Of a DNA stretch of 64,000 nucleotides, positions 36,601 to 44,524 are shown piece after piece. The DNA comes from Pontibacter fetidus (GTDB taxonomy: Bacteria > Bacteroidota > Bacteroidia > Cytophagales > Hymenobacteraceae): contig NZ_JAAEAA010000004.1 in the NCBI RefSeq assembly GCF_010119545.1, positions 124,001 to 188,000 of the forward strand, in the 5' to 3' direction. Within the stretch, counting starts at the first letter, position 1. The number at the start of each line of letters is the position of its first letter. The translations under genes and the position numbers were made by a program. The notes below the pieces were generated by a model, which saw nothing but the letters and a program-made list of their open reading frames with translations, searched no databases and had not been told where the DNA came from.

Positions 36601-36938
36601 AGCGTAACGGTGCAACTACACCTTACACCACCCGTATGGACGTGCGTTTGCTACAGGATATTTTCGCGAATGTAGGTGGCAAAAAGAACACGTTACAGCT
36701 TAGCTTCGATATCTTCAACTTCGGTAACATGCTGAACAAAGACTGGGGTATTGTACAGTCTGTGAACAGAGCTACCCTGTTAAACTACATGGGTTACGAA
36801 GCAAACGGCACACCGAAAGTAACGTTCCCATACCTGAACAGCGCGAAAGCAACTCCGTTAAGCGAGTCTTTCAGAGATAACACAAGTGAAATTTCTCGTT
36901 GGAGAGCACAGATCGGTATACGTTATATCTTTAACTAA
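33666..36938 (+). CDS. Oar-like TonB-dependent receptor (copy 2)
   Basis: A 1090-residue outer membrane receptor with signal peptide (cleavage near LSWAQG), regulatory-like domain ([13 protein letters not shown], about 42-54), plug ([35 protein letters not shown]) and barrel with the C-terminal IGIRYIFN. It is paralogous over its full length to the 1040-residue receptor at 26011, with near-identical motifs such as [10 protein letters not shown] and NMRVGGPYT. It probably arose by duplication. The later codons look highly optimised (AAC, GGT), suggesting strong expression. The ligand is unknown. Confidence 0.9.
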   Translation: [1090 protein letters not shown]

Positions 36939-36959
36939 ACTATCCTGATATACCAGTAA

Positions 36960-36987
36960 AAAAGGGGCAGCTAAAGCTGTCCCTTTT
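36960..36987 (+). terminator. Terminator of TonB receptor copy 2
   Basis: A 12-bp stem AAAAGGGGCAGC/GCTGTCCCTTTT with one G-T pair, loop TAAA and a T-rich tail, 21 bp after the receptor stop. Confidence 0.7.
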
Positions 36988-37016
36988 CTTTTATGCTATT
37001 TTATACCTGGTAAATT

Positions 37017-37045
37017 TTGCAATTAATAAAAAACACCTATTTTTG
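37017..37045 (+). promoter_or_regulatory. Promoter of tRNA-Ala
   Basis: TTG (37017-37019), 18 bp, then TATTTTTG (37038-37045) fits the Bacteroidota consensus. The tRNA starts 10 bp downstream, as expected for a stable RNA gene. Confidence 0.7.
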
Positions 37046-37055
37046 TACCACACAA

Positions 37056-37129
<74 letters not shown>

Positions 37130-37133
37130 CTAA

Positions 37134-37166
37134 AACGGCAACTATTTCTATAGTTGTCGTTTTTTG
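37134..37166 (+). terminator. Terminator of tRNA-Ala (repeat copy A)
   Basis: AACGGCAACTAT and ATAGTTGTCGTT form a 12-bp stem followed by a T run. The terminator at 37485-37518 is a diverged copy of it. Confidence 0.75.
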
Positions 37167-37170
37167 TTTT

Positions 37171-37422
37171 ATGGCATTTTATACTTGCATACATTATTCT
37201 GAAACTATAGACCGCTATTATGTGGGTAGCTGCGAGGATATAAAAGACAGGCTTAGCAGGCATAATGCCAAGTACAGTAAGTCGACAAAAGCTGGCGCTC
37301 CCTGGGAATTAAAGTATACCGAGTTTTTTGAAACACGCTCCGATGCTGTTACCCGTGAGTTAGAAATCAAGAACAAGAAGAGCCGAAAGTATATTGAATG
37401 GTTAATTAGCACTGCTGGCTAA
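37171..37422 (+). CDS. Solo GIY-YIG endonuclease-domain protein (tRNA-linked)
   Basis: I start at the ATG at 37171. The upstream in-frame extension would begin inside the tRNA. The 83-residue protein is a minimal GIY-YIG domain: an FYTCIHYS start, DRYYVGS (the YIG part), DRLSRHN with the catalytic Arg, and RELEIKNKKSRKYIEWL with the catalytic Glu. Such small proteins (UPF0213/URI type) have no settled function. The last seven codons and the stop overlap the degenerate tRNA copy. No promoter space exists between the tRNA terminator and the ATG, so expression would need read-through from the tRNA promoter. Confidence 0.85.
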   Translation: MAFYTCIHYSETIDRYYVGSCEDIKDRLSRHNAKYSKSTKAGAPWELKYTEFFETRSDAVTRELEIKNKKSRKYIEWLISTAG

Positions 37423-37476
37423 AGCGTCCCGAATGCTTTCGTGAAGGTCATCGGTTCGACTCCGATATTCTCTCCA
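37400..37476 (+). pseudogene. Degenerate tRNA-Ala copy
   Basis: It matches tRNA-Ala at the D arm (ATTAGC...GCTGGCTA.AGCG) and perfectly from AGGTCATCGG through CCGATATTCTC. The anticodon arm is replaced by an unrelated 18-nt stretch, the acceptor stem has two mismatches, the D stem two, and two bases are inserted near the 3' end. It cannot fold as a working tRNA. It overlaps the last 23 bases of the GIY-YIG gene. Confidence 0.8.
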
Positions 37477-37484
37477 CTAAATGA

Positions 37485-37518
37485 AACGGCAACTATAGTT
37501 TAGTCGCCGTTTTTTTTA
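37485..37518 (+). terminator. Terminator of repeat copy B
   Basis: An AACGGCAACTA stem pairs with TAGTCGCCGTT (one mismatch) around TAGTT, followed by a T run. It contains an exact AACTATAGTT at 37491-37500 and is homologous to the tRNA-Ala terminator at 37134. Confidence 0.75.
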
Positions 37519-37537
37519 TTTTATGGCTAACCACAAA

Positions 37538-37565
37538 AAAGGCCACAGCAACCGCTGTGGCCTTT
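37538..37565 (-). terminator. Terminator of the cysE-cysM operon
   Basis: A perfect 12-bp stem AAAGGCCACAGC/GCTGTGGCCTTT with a T run on the minus strand, 19 bp past the cysM stop. Confidence 0.8.
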
Positions 37566-37584
37566 ACTTTTATAGTTCTATAGT

Positions 37585-38499
37585 TTACACAAACAGTCCT
37601 TCTACAGACAGGTAGCGTTCGCCGGTATCATAACAGAAAGTTAGTACGCGGGCACCTTCCGGTAGTTCTTTCAGTTTTTGGGCCACTGCTGCCAGCGAAC
37701 CTCCTGAGGAGACACCGATAAAAATACCTTCTTCGCGGGCAGCGCGACGGGCGTAATCAAAAGCATCACTTGCTTCTACCTGTATTACACCATCCAGCAG
37801 CGACGTATCCATAATGGCAGGTATAAAGCCGGCTCCCACGCCTTGTATCGGGTGCGGCCCGGGCTGGCCGCCGCTTAGCACAGCCGAGGCAGATGGTTCT
37901 ACGGCAAATACTTTTATATCGGGGTTACGGGCTTTTAACACACGCGCTACTCCCGTTATATGCCCGCCTGTGCCTACGCCTGTTATCAGGTAGTCAAACC
38001 CTTCCGGAAAATCCTGTAAAATCTCTTCGGCTGTAGTTTCGATATGTACCTGGGTGTTGGCTTCGTTCTCAAACTGCATGGGCATCCAGGAGTTCTCGTG
38101 TTCGGTGAGGATTTCTTTGGCCCGTTCAATAGCGCCTTTCATGCCTTTTTCGCGTGGGGTCAGTTCCAGCCTGGCGCCGTAGGCTGTCATTAACCGGCGC
38201 CGCTCCACCGACATCGATTCCGGCATAACCAATATAAGCTCGTACCCTTTAACAGCTGCTACCATGGCCAGCCCTACCCCAGTGTTGCCCGAGGTTGGCT
38301 CTACAATTACACTTCCTTTTTTAAGTATGCCTTTCTGCTCGGCATCTTCTATCATAGATAATGCAATGCGGTCTTTTATACTCCCGCCGGGGTTGCTGCG
38401 CTCCAGCTTCATCCAGACCTGGGCTTTGTCTCCAAACAGTTTGTTAATGCGCACGTGCGGCGTCCGGCCTATCGTTTCCAGGATAGAGTTTGCTTTCAT
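37585..38499 (-). CDS. cysM: Cysteine synthase (O-acetylserine sulfhydrylase, CysM/CysK type)
   Basis: A 304-residue PLP enzyme that makes cysteine from O-acetylserine and sulfide. The PLP lysine is K42 in [20 protein letters not shown], the phosphate loop GTGGHITG (about 178) and SSGGSLAA complete the fold-type II signature. The late [22 protein letters not shown] segment matches the CysK/CysM group. It lies 17 bp downstream of the serine acetyltransferase gene, so the two-step cysteine pathway is one operon. The symbol between cysM and cysK is not certain. Confidence 0.93.
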   Translation of the reverse strand: MKANSILETIGRTPHVRINKLFGDKAQVWMKLERSNPGGSIKDRIALSMIEDAEQKGILKKGSVIVEPTSGNTGVGLAMVAAVKGYELILVMPESMSVERRRLMTAYGARLELTPREKGMKGAIERAKEILTEHENSWMPMQFENEANTQVHIETTAEEILQDFPEGFDYLITGVGTGGHITGVARVLKARNPDIKVFAVEPSASAVLSGGQPGPHPIQGVGAGFIPAIMDTSLLDGVIQVEASDAFDYARRAAREEGIFIGVSSGGSLAAVAQKLKELPEGARVLTFCYDTGERYLSVEGLFV

Positions 38500-38516
38500 A
38501 GTTTATAGTTTAGTGG

Positions 38517-39350
38517 TTATATAGAGTAATTGAGTACATTTTCGGGTTCGGGGGCTTTGCGCACTTTTATCTGCGGATAGTGGTATACGCGAGAGTAAGG
38601 CGGAACACTTTCTGTAAGCCACACATTACCCCCTATTATACTTCGGGTACCCACCACCGTGTTGCCGCCAAGTATAGTTGCCCCGGCATAAATTACCACA
38701 TGATCTTCTATAGTTGGGTGCCGTTTAATGTTGGCCATTGCTTTCTCTACACTGATAGCGCCCAGCGTTACGCCCTGGTATACTTTCACACAGTTCCCGA
38801 TCACAGTTGTCTCCCCTATTACTACGCCGGTGCCATGGTCTATGCAGAAATACTCACCTATAGTTGCTCCCGGGTTTATATCGATACCGGTGCGGGCGTG
38901 TGCGAAAGCCGAAATTACGCGGGGCAGCAACGGAATGCCCAGCCTGCGCATGGTGTTTGCCAACCGGTAAAGGGCAACTGCTTTAAAGCCAGGGTACGTC
39001 CGGATCACTTCTTCTACGCTTTGGGCAGCCGGGTCGCCCTGTGTAATGGCTTCTGCGTCGCCGGATAGCCTGGCATGTAGCTGTGGCAACCGATCCATAA
39101 CCTCTGCAGCTAACTGTGCAGGTGTGCCAGGCAGCGTGCTGGCCATACCCTCCAGTATGCGTTGCAGTGTTTGTTGCAACTGGTGGGCGTGCTGCTCAAA
39201 ATCAGCAAAGGAAGTATAGCGCTTTTCGGACAGAGGCGGAAACAAAAGCTGTATAACAGACTCAGCGAAATGGCAGGTAGCCGAAGCCGGTACCATGTGC
39301 TGTGTGTGGGTGTGCTCTTTGTACAATCGTTCTGTAAATCCCTGATCCAT
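38517..39350 (-). CDS. cysE: Serine O-acetyltransferase
   Basis: A 277-residue enzyme that transfers acetyl from acetyl-CoA to serine. An all-helical N-terminal domain (residues 1-150) is followed by a left-handed beta helix with hexapeptide repeats: GIDINPGATIG, FCIDHGTGVVIGETTVIG (catalytic His) and KVYQGVTLGAISV. The extended N-terminus is the form common in Bacteroidota. It supplies O-acetylserine to the cysteine synthase encoded immediately downstream. Confidence 0.93.
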   Translation of the reverse strand: MDQGFTERLYKEHTHTQHMVPASATCHFAESVIQLLFPPLSEKRYTSFADFEQHAHQLQQTLQRILEGMASTLPGTPAQLAAEVMDRLPQLHARLSGDAEAITQGDPAAQSVEEVIRTYPGFKAVALYRLANTMRRLGIPLLPRVISAFAHARTGIDINPGATIGEYFCIDHGTGVVIGETTVIGNCVKVYQGVTLGAISVEKAMANIKRHPTIEDHVVIYAGATILGGNTVVGTRSIIGGNVWLTESVPPYSRVYHYPQIKVRKAPEPENVLNYSI

Positions 39351-39396
39351 AAGCTATGTACGGTAATGCAAACTGCTAGGTATACGCGGCTAACAA

Positions 39397-39429
39397 AAAA
39401 AGGGAGCCCACTAGTTGAGCTCCCTTTTT
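39397..39429. terminator. Terminator with AAAAAGGGAGC stem
   Basis: An 11-bp stem (39397-39407 with 39419-39429) with A/T runs on both sides lies between the serine acetyltransferase start region and the lipoprotein gene end. It most likely terminates the minus-strand lipoprotein gene at 39465. Confidence 0.75.
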
Positions 39430-39464
39430 GCAAACTATAGGTTAAACTATAGCTATTGGTAATA

Positions 39465-40517
39465 CTAGTCGCAGTGGCCAGGGCCAACTATGCCATTGTT
39501 ATAATCGTCAAGCAGCTCGGCCCAGGCTAGCAATTCGCTTCTTGATGGTGAGGTCTCGCCTTTAAAGTAAGCAGTGGCAGCGTTCCAGGCAGCAAGTACA
39601 TCCTGCGGAATAGAAGCACCTGAAGCAACATTCAGTTCTGCAGCAATATACTGGTGTGCCAGGATGATGTAGGCATCGCCTTTAGGAGATGTGTTCAGCA
39701 CTGCCAGGTAGTTCATGCCGCTGTTATAGAAGGTTTTGTTCAGGTAGTTGTCCCAGGTGGTGTCGTACTGTTTTTTCTTCGGATCGGCGTGGTTTTTCCA
39801 GTAGCCTTGTGTGCGGGTACAGCCTTTGTCTTCGTAAGTTGGCGGGGTTACAGGTGATACGCAGAACATGATATCATCTATTGCACCAGAACCAACATAT
39901 CCATCATTTCCGGCTAACACTACTTTTAGCATCATTACACCTTCAGTATTACCTAAATCAACAGTTTGCTTGCTGTTGTTGCCCAGCGGCTGCAGCATTA
40001 CTTTGTATAGTTCATTTCCTGCGCCGTCGTACAGGTATACCCATGAATTGTCTTCGTATTCATCTATATCCAGCACTTTCATAGATTCCAGGGTAACAGC
40101 TTCCGGGAAAGTCAGCAGCATTTCGCCACCCCACCGGTTATCATTAGGCTCGTTCTCGATGCCCAGTTCCTGAATGATAAGTGCTTTACCCCAGTCTGTG
40201 GTGTACAGGTCGTCATCGTCGCCGGTAGGGGCTTCGGTGTTAAACAGCATTGCTCTGTTGCCGCCTTCCATTTCGCCGTTGCTGTTGCGGGCTGTGTTCT
40301 CTACCATAACCGGACCCCAGCCGTGCATCGAGTTAACCTGCGCTACGTATCCGTCTTCTGATACATTTTCAAAATTGATCACATCGCAACCGTCTTCAGC
40401 CAACAAATTATTTGTGTTACTTGGGTTTACGTCCTGCAGTGCTTCGTCCTGGTCGCATGCTGTAAAAGTTAAAAGGGTCATACAAAACACCCCAATCTTC
40501 CATAAATTTCTTTTCAT
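39465..40517 (-). CDS. Lipoprotein with GYWKNH domain (family member 1)
   Basis: A 350-residue lipoprotein (signal LLTFTACDQ, Cys 21). The N-terminal domain (about 45-220) is beta-rich: an INFEN start, NRWGGEMLLTFPE, a KVLDIDEYEDNSWVYLYD ligand-like acidic stretch and a GAIDDIMFC end. The C-terminal domain (about 230-350) starts with CTRTQGYWKNH and ends GPGHCD. The GYWKNH motif occurs in secreted proteins of several phyla without an assigned function. It is paralogous over its full length to 41948-43000. The function is unknown; surface or extracellular localisation is inferred. Confidence 0.75.
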   Translation of the reverse strand: MKRNLWKIGVFCMTLLTFTACDQDEALQDVNPSNTNNLLAEDGCDVINFENVSEDGYVAQVNSMHGWGPVMVENTARNSNGEMEGGNRAMLFNTEAPTGDDDDLYTTDWGKALIIQELGIENEPNDNRWGGEMLLTFPEAVTLESMKVLDIDEYEDNSWVYLYDGAGNELYKVMLQPLGNNSKQTVDLGNTEGVMMLKVVLAGNDGYVGSGAIDDIMFCVSPVTPPTYEDKGCTRTQGYWKNHADPKKKQYDTTWDNYLNKTFYNSGMNYLAVLNTSPKGDAYIILAHQYIAAELNVASGASIPQDVLAAWNAATAYFKGETSPSRSELLAWAELLDDYNNGIVGPGHCD

Positions 40518-40818
40518 AGCAGTTAATAATTTTAGAGTTTCAAAAAGTGCACAACATACAAATAATGCAAACTACCACTTTAATATACTAATACTGACAT
40601 GAACTATTATGGTTCTATTAAACTATAGCCAAATTGAAAACCAACATCAAAAAAGAAATAACACCCTATAAAAGAATGCTATCCTACAAATCGTTATCGT
40701 ATTCGCTTTTAAAAATAAAATCCTAAAATATAGCAAACAAAAAAGCCTTTTAAAGCACAGCTATAGTTGCGCTTTAAAAGGCTTTTTTGTGCGGCAGTTT
40801 TACTGCGTGGTTATAGCA
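40518..40818. other. 301-bp AT-rich spacer
   Basis: No gene is visible. It probably holds the promoter of the lipoprotein gene at 39465-40517 and, at its far end, the terminator 40737-40790. Confidence 0.5.
40737..40790 (-). terminator. Terminator with a perfect 20-bp stem
   Basis: ACAAAAAAGCCTTTTAAAGC pairs perfectly with 40771-40790 around a 14-nt loop containing CTATAGTT. It follows the lipoprotein gene at 40819 on the minus strand. The stem is unusually long for a simple terminator. Confidence 0.75.
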
Positions 40819-41523
40819 TTATCTGCAAACAGAGCCTGGGCAGAACTGGATTACGTCGATAGCGCCTGAGCCCCCTTTGCCGTTTGTAGTTTTAAAGTTT
40901 ACACGAAGCTTGGCAACACCTGCTACGCCCGGGCCAAGCACAAGCGGCTGGTAGGCATAAGCACCGGTTACTGGTAGTTCCTGCTTGTAGATAACCTGGC
41001 CTGAAGCATCCAACAGCTCCAATGTTGAGCCACGCTCGTTTTCATCGATGTCCACGATGTACAGGCCGCGCATTACAACTGTACCAAAGCTTGCAAAGTC
41101 CAGCTCTATGCTTCCGCCTTTATCGTTTATAGTGGCGCTATTACCGCGTGGTGCACCTACCGTAAGCACATTACCCAACCTGAACGGGCCCTGGTTAACG
41201 GCAGTGTAGCCGGCATTTTTCTTATCTGGTTTAGAGGTATCGTACAGCAGGGCTGCGTTCTCAGACATAGACCTGTCGTTGGTCATGCGGGTTGCCTTTA
41301 TCTTAACAGGCAGTGTGGTATAGCTGTCTTTCTTTACTTTAACTTCATTAACGAAGCCTGTAGTTTCAGAGAAATTGATGATGGTTGTGCCCGGAACGGT
41401 ACCGAAGTTTTTAGTAGCCGAAGCAGTCATTGGTTTAACTTCTGCTTCAATTTCCTGGTCGCAGGAAGCAAATATGAACGATACTAATGAAAGTGTCAGG
41501 GCTTTGTAGAGGAATGTTTTCAT
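40819..41523 (-). CDS. Lipoprotein, N-terminal domain paralogue (family member 2)
   Basis: A 234-residue lipoprotein (signal LVSFIFASCDQ, Cys 20). It corresponds only to the N-terminal beta domain of its neighbours: IINFSET, ENAALLYDTSKPD, a RGLYIVDIDENERGSTLELLD acidic stretch and the closing GSGAIDVIQFCPGSVCR. It lacks the GYWKNH domain. The gene is isolated by long AT-rich spacers on each side. The function is unknown. Confidence 0.7.
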   Translation of the reverse strand: MKTFLYKALTLSLVSFIFASCDQEIEAEVKPMTASATKNFGTVPGTTIINFSETTGFVNEVKVKKDSYTTLPVKIKATRMTNDRSMSENAALLYDTSKPDKKNAGYTAVNQGPFRLGNVLTVGAPRGNSATINDKGGSIELDFASFGTVVMRGLYIVDIDENERGSTLELLDASGQVIYKQELPVTGAYAYQPLVLGPGVAGVAKLRVNFKTTNGKGGSGAIDVIQFCPGSVCR

Positions 41524-41947
41524 GTCGCAACTTTTTGTAAAGGGTTAAAAACAAAATGCAGTTGCCACCGGTGATCTCAACAGTAGTTGAAATGCGTTTT
41601 TAAAATTGTATCTTTTAATGTCCTTTGGCAAAAACATTTCACCCTTGTACGGGCAGTTATTTTAAAAAGATGACCTGAAAACGAAAATTCCCAATATTTT
41701 TTTAAACATAAACAAATGGCTATTTTTTCATAATTGCACAAAACAACGACACACCCCGCTTTAAATCTTTTAAACGCACTTTTTATAGCAGCTATGTTCT
41801 GATATATTTTTTAGCCTATGTTATAAAAAAATTTAGCCGCCGGAAACAAAAATCAGTACTATTGAAAAGTATAGAACTATAGCTATAGAAACGTATTCAA
41901 CAAAAAAGGGAAGCTCACGCTCCCCTTATTTCTCTTAAAATCTATAG
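41524..41947. other. 424-bp AT-rich spacer
   Basis: No gene is visible. An imperfect AAGGGGAGC/GCTTCCC hairpin near 41905-41932 with a T run on the minus strand fits a terminator for the lipoprotein gene at 41948. The rest may hold the promoter of the gene at 40819. Confidence 0.5.
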
Positions 41948-43000
41948 TTAGTCTTTGCAACGCCCCGGACCAATTTCGCCTTCGTTATAGGCATCCAGCA
42001 AGGCGGCCCACATCAGCAGTTGCGCCATAGTTGGTTTTGTTTCGCCTTTAAAGTAAGCAGTAGCTCCTGCCAGCGCTTCGTCTACTTCAGGAGTAGTGGA
42101 GGCCCCGCTTTTAACGTTTAACTTAGCAGTAATGTATGGTTGCGCCAGTTCTGAATAGTTGCTTCCTTTCATCATGGTTCGCTTCAGCACATCGAGGTAA
42201 GTGGACCCGCTACCATAAAATTCAACGGTACGGTAGGCATTCCAGGCGGGGTTATAGCCTTCTTTAGTTGGGTCGGCGTGCTCTTCCCAGTACGATTGCA
42301 GGCGTGTGCAGCCATACTTTTCTTCAGTATCCTCCCCGTCTTTTGGTGCACAGAATTCGATGTTATCGATGGCAGCAGAACCAACTATACCTTCGCCGGC
42401 CAGCACTACTTTTAGGGCAACAACGCCGCTGGTATTGCCCAAGTCTACGGTCTGTTTGCTGTTATTTCCCAATGGCACCAGTTGCTTTTTGTACAGCTCT
42501 TTTCCGTTGCCATCATAAAGTATAACCCACGAGTTGTTTTCGTTGTCATCTTCGCGGTTGTCTATATCCAGCGCCCGCAACGATTTTACAGTTACCGGCT
42601 CCGGAAAAGTGAGTACCATTTCGCCGCCCCAACGGTTGTCGTTCGGTTCGCCTTCTTCGCCCAGTTCCTGTATGATCAGCACTTTTCCCCAGTCGGCATT
42701 CAGGTCCTCGTCGTCGCCGGTCCAGTTCTCCGAATCAAATATCATGGCCCTGTTGTCCTCGTCCAGGTTGCCGTCGCTGTTGCGGGCTTTGCTATATACT
42801 TTTATAGGCCCGTAGCCGCTTTCGGTATTTATCTGATAGATGTAGTTGCCGGCATTCTCGGTTTCAAAGGTCAGGTTATCGCATTCCAGGGCTGTTCCGT
42901 TGTCGCTTTTTCCGCTGTTGCTAAAAATGTCCTCGTCTTTGTCGCAGCTGTATAAAAATAAGGTAAGCACACTTATTATCAGGAGTTGAGTTCTTTTCAT
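41948..43000 (-). CDS. Lipoprotein with GYWKNH-like domain (family member 3)
   Basis: A 350-residue lipoprotein (signal LFLYSCDKD, Cys 19). It has the same order as the protein at 39465: a LTFETENAG start, NRWGGEMVLTFPEPV, an acidic ALDIDNREDDNENNSWVILYD stretch, GSAAIDNIEFC, then a C-terminal domain starting CTRLQSYWEEHADP. Here the motif is degenerate (SYWEEH instead of GYWKNH). It ends IGPGRCKD. Function unknown. The three genes form a small same-strand family. Confidence 0.75.
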   Translation of the reverse strand: MKRTQLLIISVLTLFLYSCDKDEDIFSNSGKSDNGTALECDNLTFETENAGNYIYQINTESGYGPIKVYSKARNSDGNLDEDNRAMIFDSENWTGDDEDLNADWGKVLIIQELGEEGEPNDNRWGGEMVLTFPEPVTVKSLRALDIDNREDDNENNSWVILYDGNGKELYKKQLVPLGNNSKQTVDLGNTSGVVALKVVLAGEGIVGSAAIDNIEFCAPKDGEDTEEKYGCTRLQSYWEEHADPTKEGYNPAWNAYRTVEFYGSGSTYLDVLKRTMMKGSNYSELAQPYITAKLNVKSGASTTPEVDEALAGATAYFKGETKPTMAQLLMWAALLDAYNEGEIGPGRCKD

Positions 43001-43242
43001 AGTTTTTCGCTTTCGTTAATAACTCTTTTCTGTGGCCAGCTATAGTTACCGGGCACCCTTCTCACTAAAAAACAAACTATAGCTATACATAGCCATAGCT
43101 GCTTACATTACGAAAAAGAAACTATAAAAGTCGCGGTGCAGCGTACAGGCAGTGTTATAGTTAACTGACAGAAATGGCTTCGTGATTGAAAACCGAATCG
43201 GGCAGCCAGAAAATTTGGCGAAAGATTTACTTAAACTATAGT

Positions 43243-44418
43243 TTAGAATTTGTGGGAACGCGCTTTTACAAACAGCAGCAAGTACAGAAAGGAAACCATT
43301 ACCACGGCAGCACCGGTCCAGAAGACGAGCCTGAAATTATCCGGATTGTTATTATAAAGCCAGCCTGAGCAAAGTGCCCCAATGCCGATACCGGCCTCAA
43401 GGGCAATGTACATGGTAGCCATAGCTCGCCCGCGGTGTGCTTCGTGGCTCAGGTCTATCGTCCAGGCGAAAACGGTGGGCGAGTTCATGCCCTGCCCTAT
43501 CCCGAAAAGCACACCGGCCAGCATTAGCCCGCTTAAGGAGGTAGAGAAACCAACCGCCACCATTGCCAGCACCAGTACCAACGTACTGATACGCAGAACA
43601 TTTACCCGGCCATACTTATCCGAAACCCGGCCAGCTATAAAACGGATAGCCAAAGACGACAAGGTAAAGCTCATAAAAAAGAGTCCCTTGTTTTTGATCC
43701 CCAGAAACTCGCTAAAATCGGGAACAACAGTAAGGATAGTACCAAACGAGAATACAGTAAAGAAAAGCACTACAGAAGGTGGCAGCACCCGCGGCTCAAA
43801 CAATTCACTCCGAGCAATCCGAAGCAAGCCCATCCTGAACCGGTGCGTGTCCTGTACGGTTTCCTGCATGCGGGCAACAACTGCCACCGATAAGAATGCA
43901 GCCAGCGACGAGGTATAAAACATGGTATTAAGCGAGAATTGATTGGCAATGGCACCACCCAGCGCCGGCCCTGCCGCCATGCCCAGGCTACCAGCCAAAC
44001 CCAGTAAGCCCGTAGCTTCGCCGCGACGGTGCACCGGAATAATATCGGCTACATAGGCTGCAGTGCCCGTTGGCGTAAACCCGGTAGAGAAACCATGCAC
44101 AAATCGTAGCAACAGAAATGCGGCCACACTGCCTGTTATGGGGTACAAAAATCCGCAAACTATACACACAGCCCCACCTACTACCATTACCGGAATGCGC
44201 CCTACCTTATCGGCAAGTTGACCGCTAAATGGCCTGGATAAACCCGCCGTAAGTGTAAAAAGGGAAATGATGAGGCCTTTGTATGCTTCTCCCCCCAGGC
44301 TGGTGAGGTAATTGGGCAGCTCCGGGATGATCATGTTGAAGCTGGCAAAGAACAGGAACGAGCTCAGGCAAAGAAGCCAGAACTGAAGACCATATACACG
44401 CGTTTCCTGGTGTTGCAT
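43243..44418 (-). CDS. MFS transporter
   Basis: A 391-residue membrane protein with about 12 hydrophobic segments. The loop 2-3 MFS motif is GQLADKVGRIPVMV (residues about 60-73), and the second-half copy reads AGRVSDKYGRVNVL. It resembles the DHA1-type drug and small-molecule exporters. The substrate cannot be read. Monocistronic; an exact AACTATAGTT palindrome overlaps its stop codon (43234-43243). Confidence 0.9.
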   Translation of the reverse strand: MQHQETRVYGLQFWLLCLSSFLFFASFNMIIPELPNYLTSLGGEAYKGLIISLFTLTAGLSRPFSGQLADKVGRIPVMVVGGAVCIVCGFLYPITGSVAAFLLLRFVHGFSTGFTPTGTAAYVADIIPVHRRGEATGLLGLAGSLGMAAGPALGGAIANQFSLNTMFYTSSLAAFLSVAVVARMQETVQDTHRFRMGLLRIARSELFEPRVLPPSVVLFFTVFSFGTILTVVPDFSEFLGIKNKGLFFMSFTLSSLAIRFIAGRVSDKYGRVNVLRISTLVLVLAMVAVGFSTSLSGLMLAGVLFGIGQGMNSPTVFAWTIDLSHEAHRGRAMATMYIALEAGIGIGALCSGWLYNNNPDNFRLVFWTGAAVVMVSFLYLLLFVKARSHKF

Positions 44419-44524
44419 TTGGCCTGCAAGTTGGCAAAGTATAGCTTACAAAACTATAGGTGCCCTAATAAATGATACCAGTTAAACTATAGTAATGCTG
44501 GTCAGGTAACTATAGCAAGCAGGT

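Noticed and set aside
37400-37476. Second functional tRNA gene
   Set aside because: The anticodon arm is lost, and acceptor and D stems have mismatches, so it cannot fold as a tRNA.
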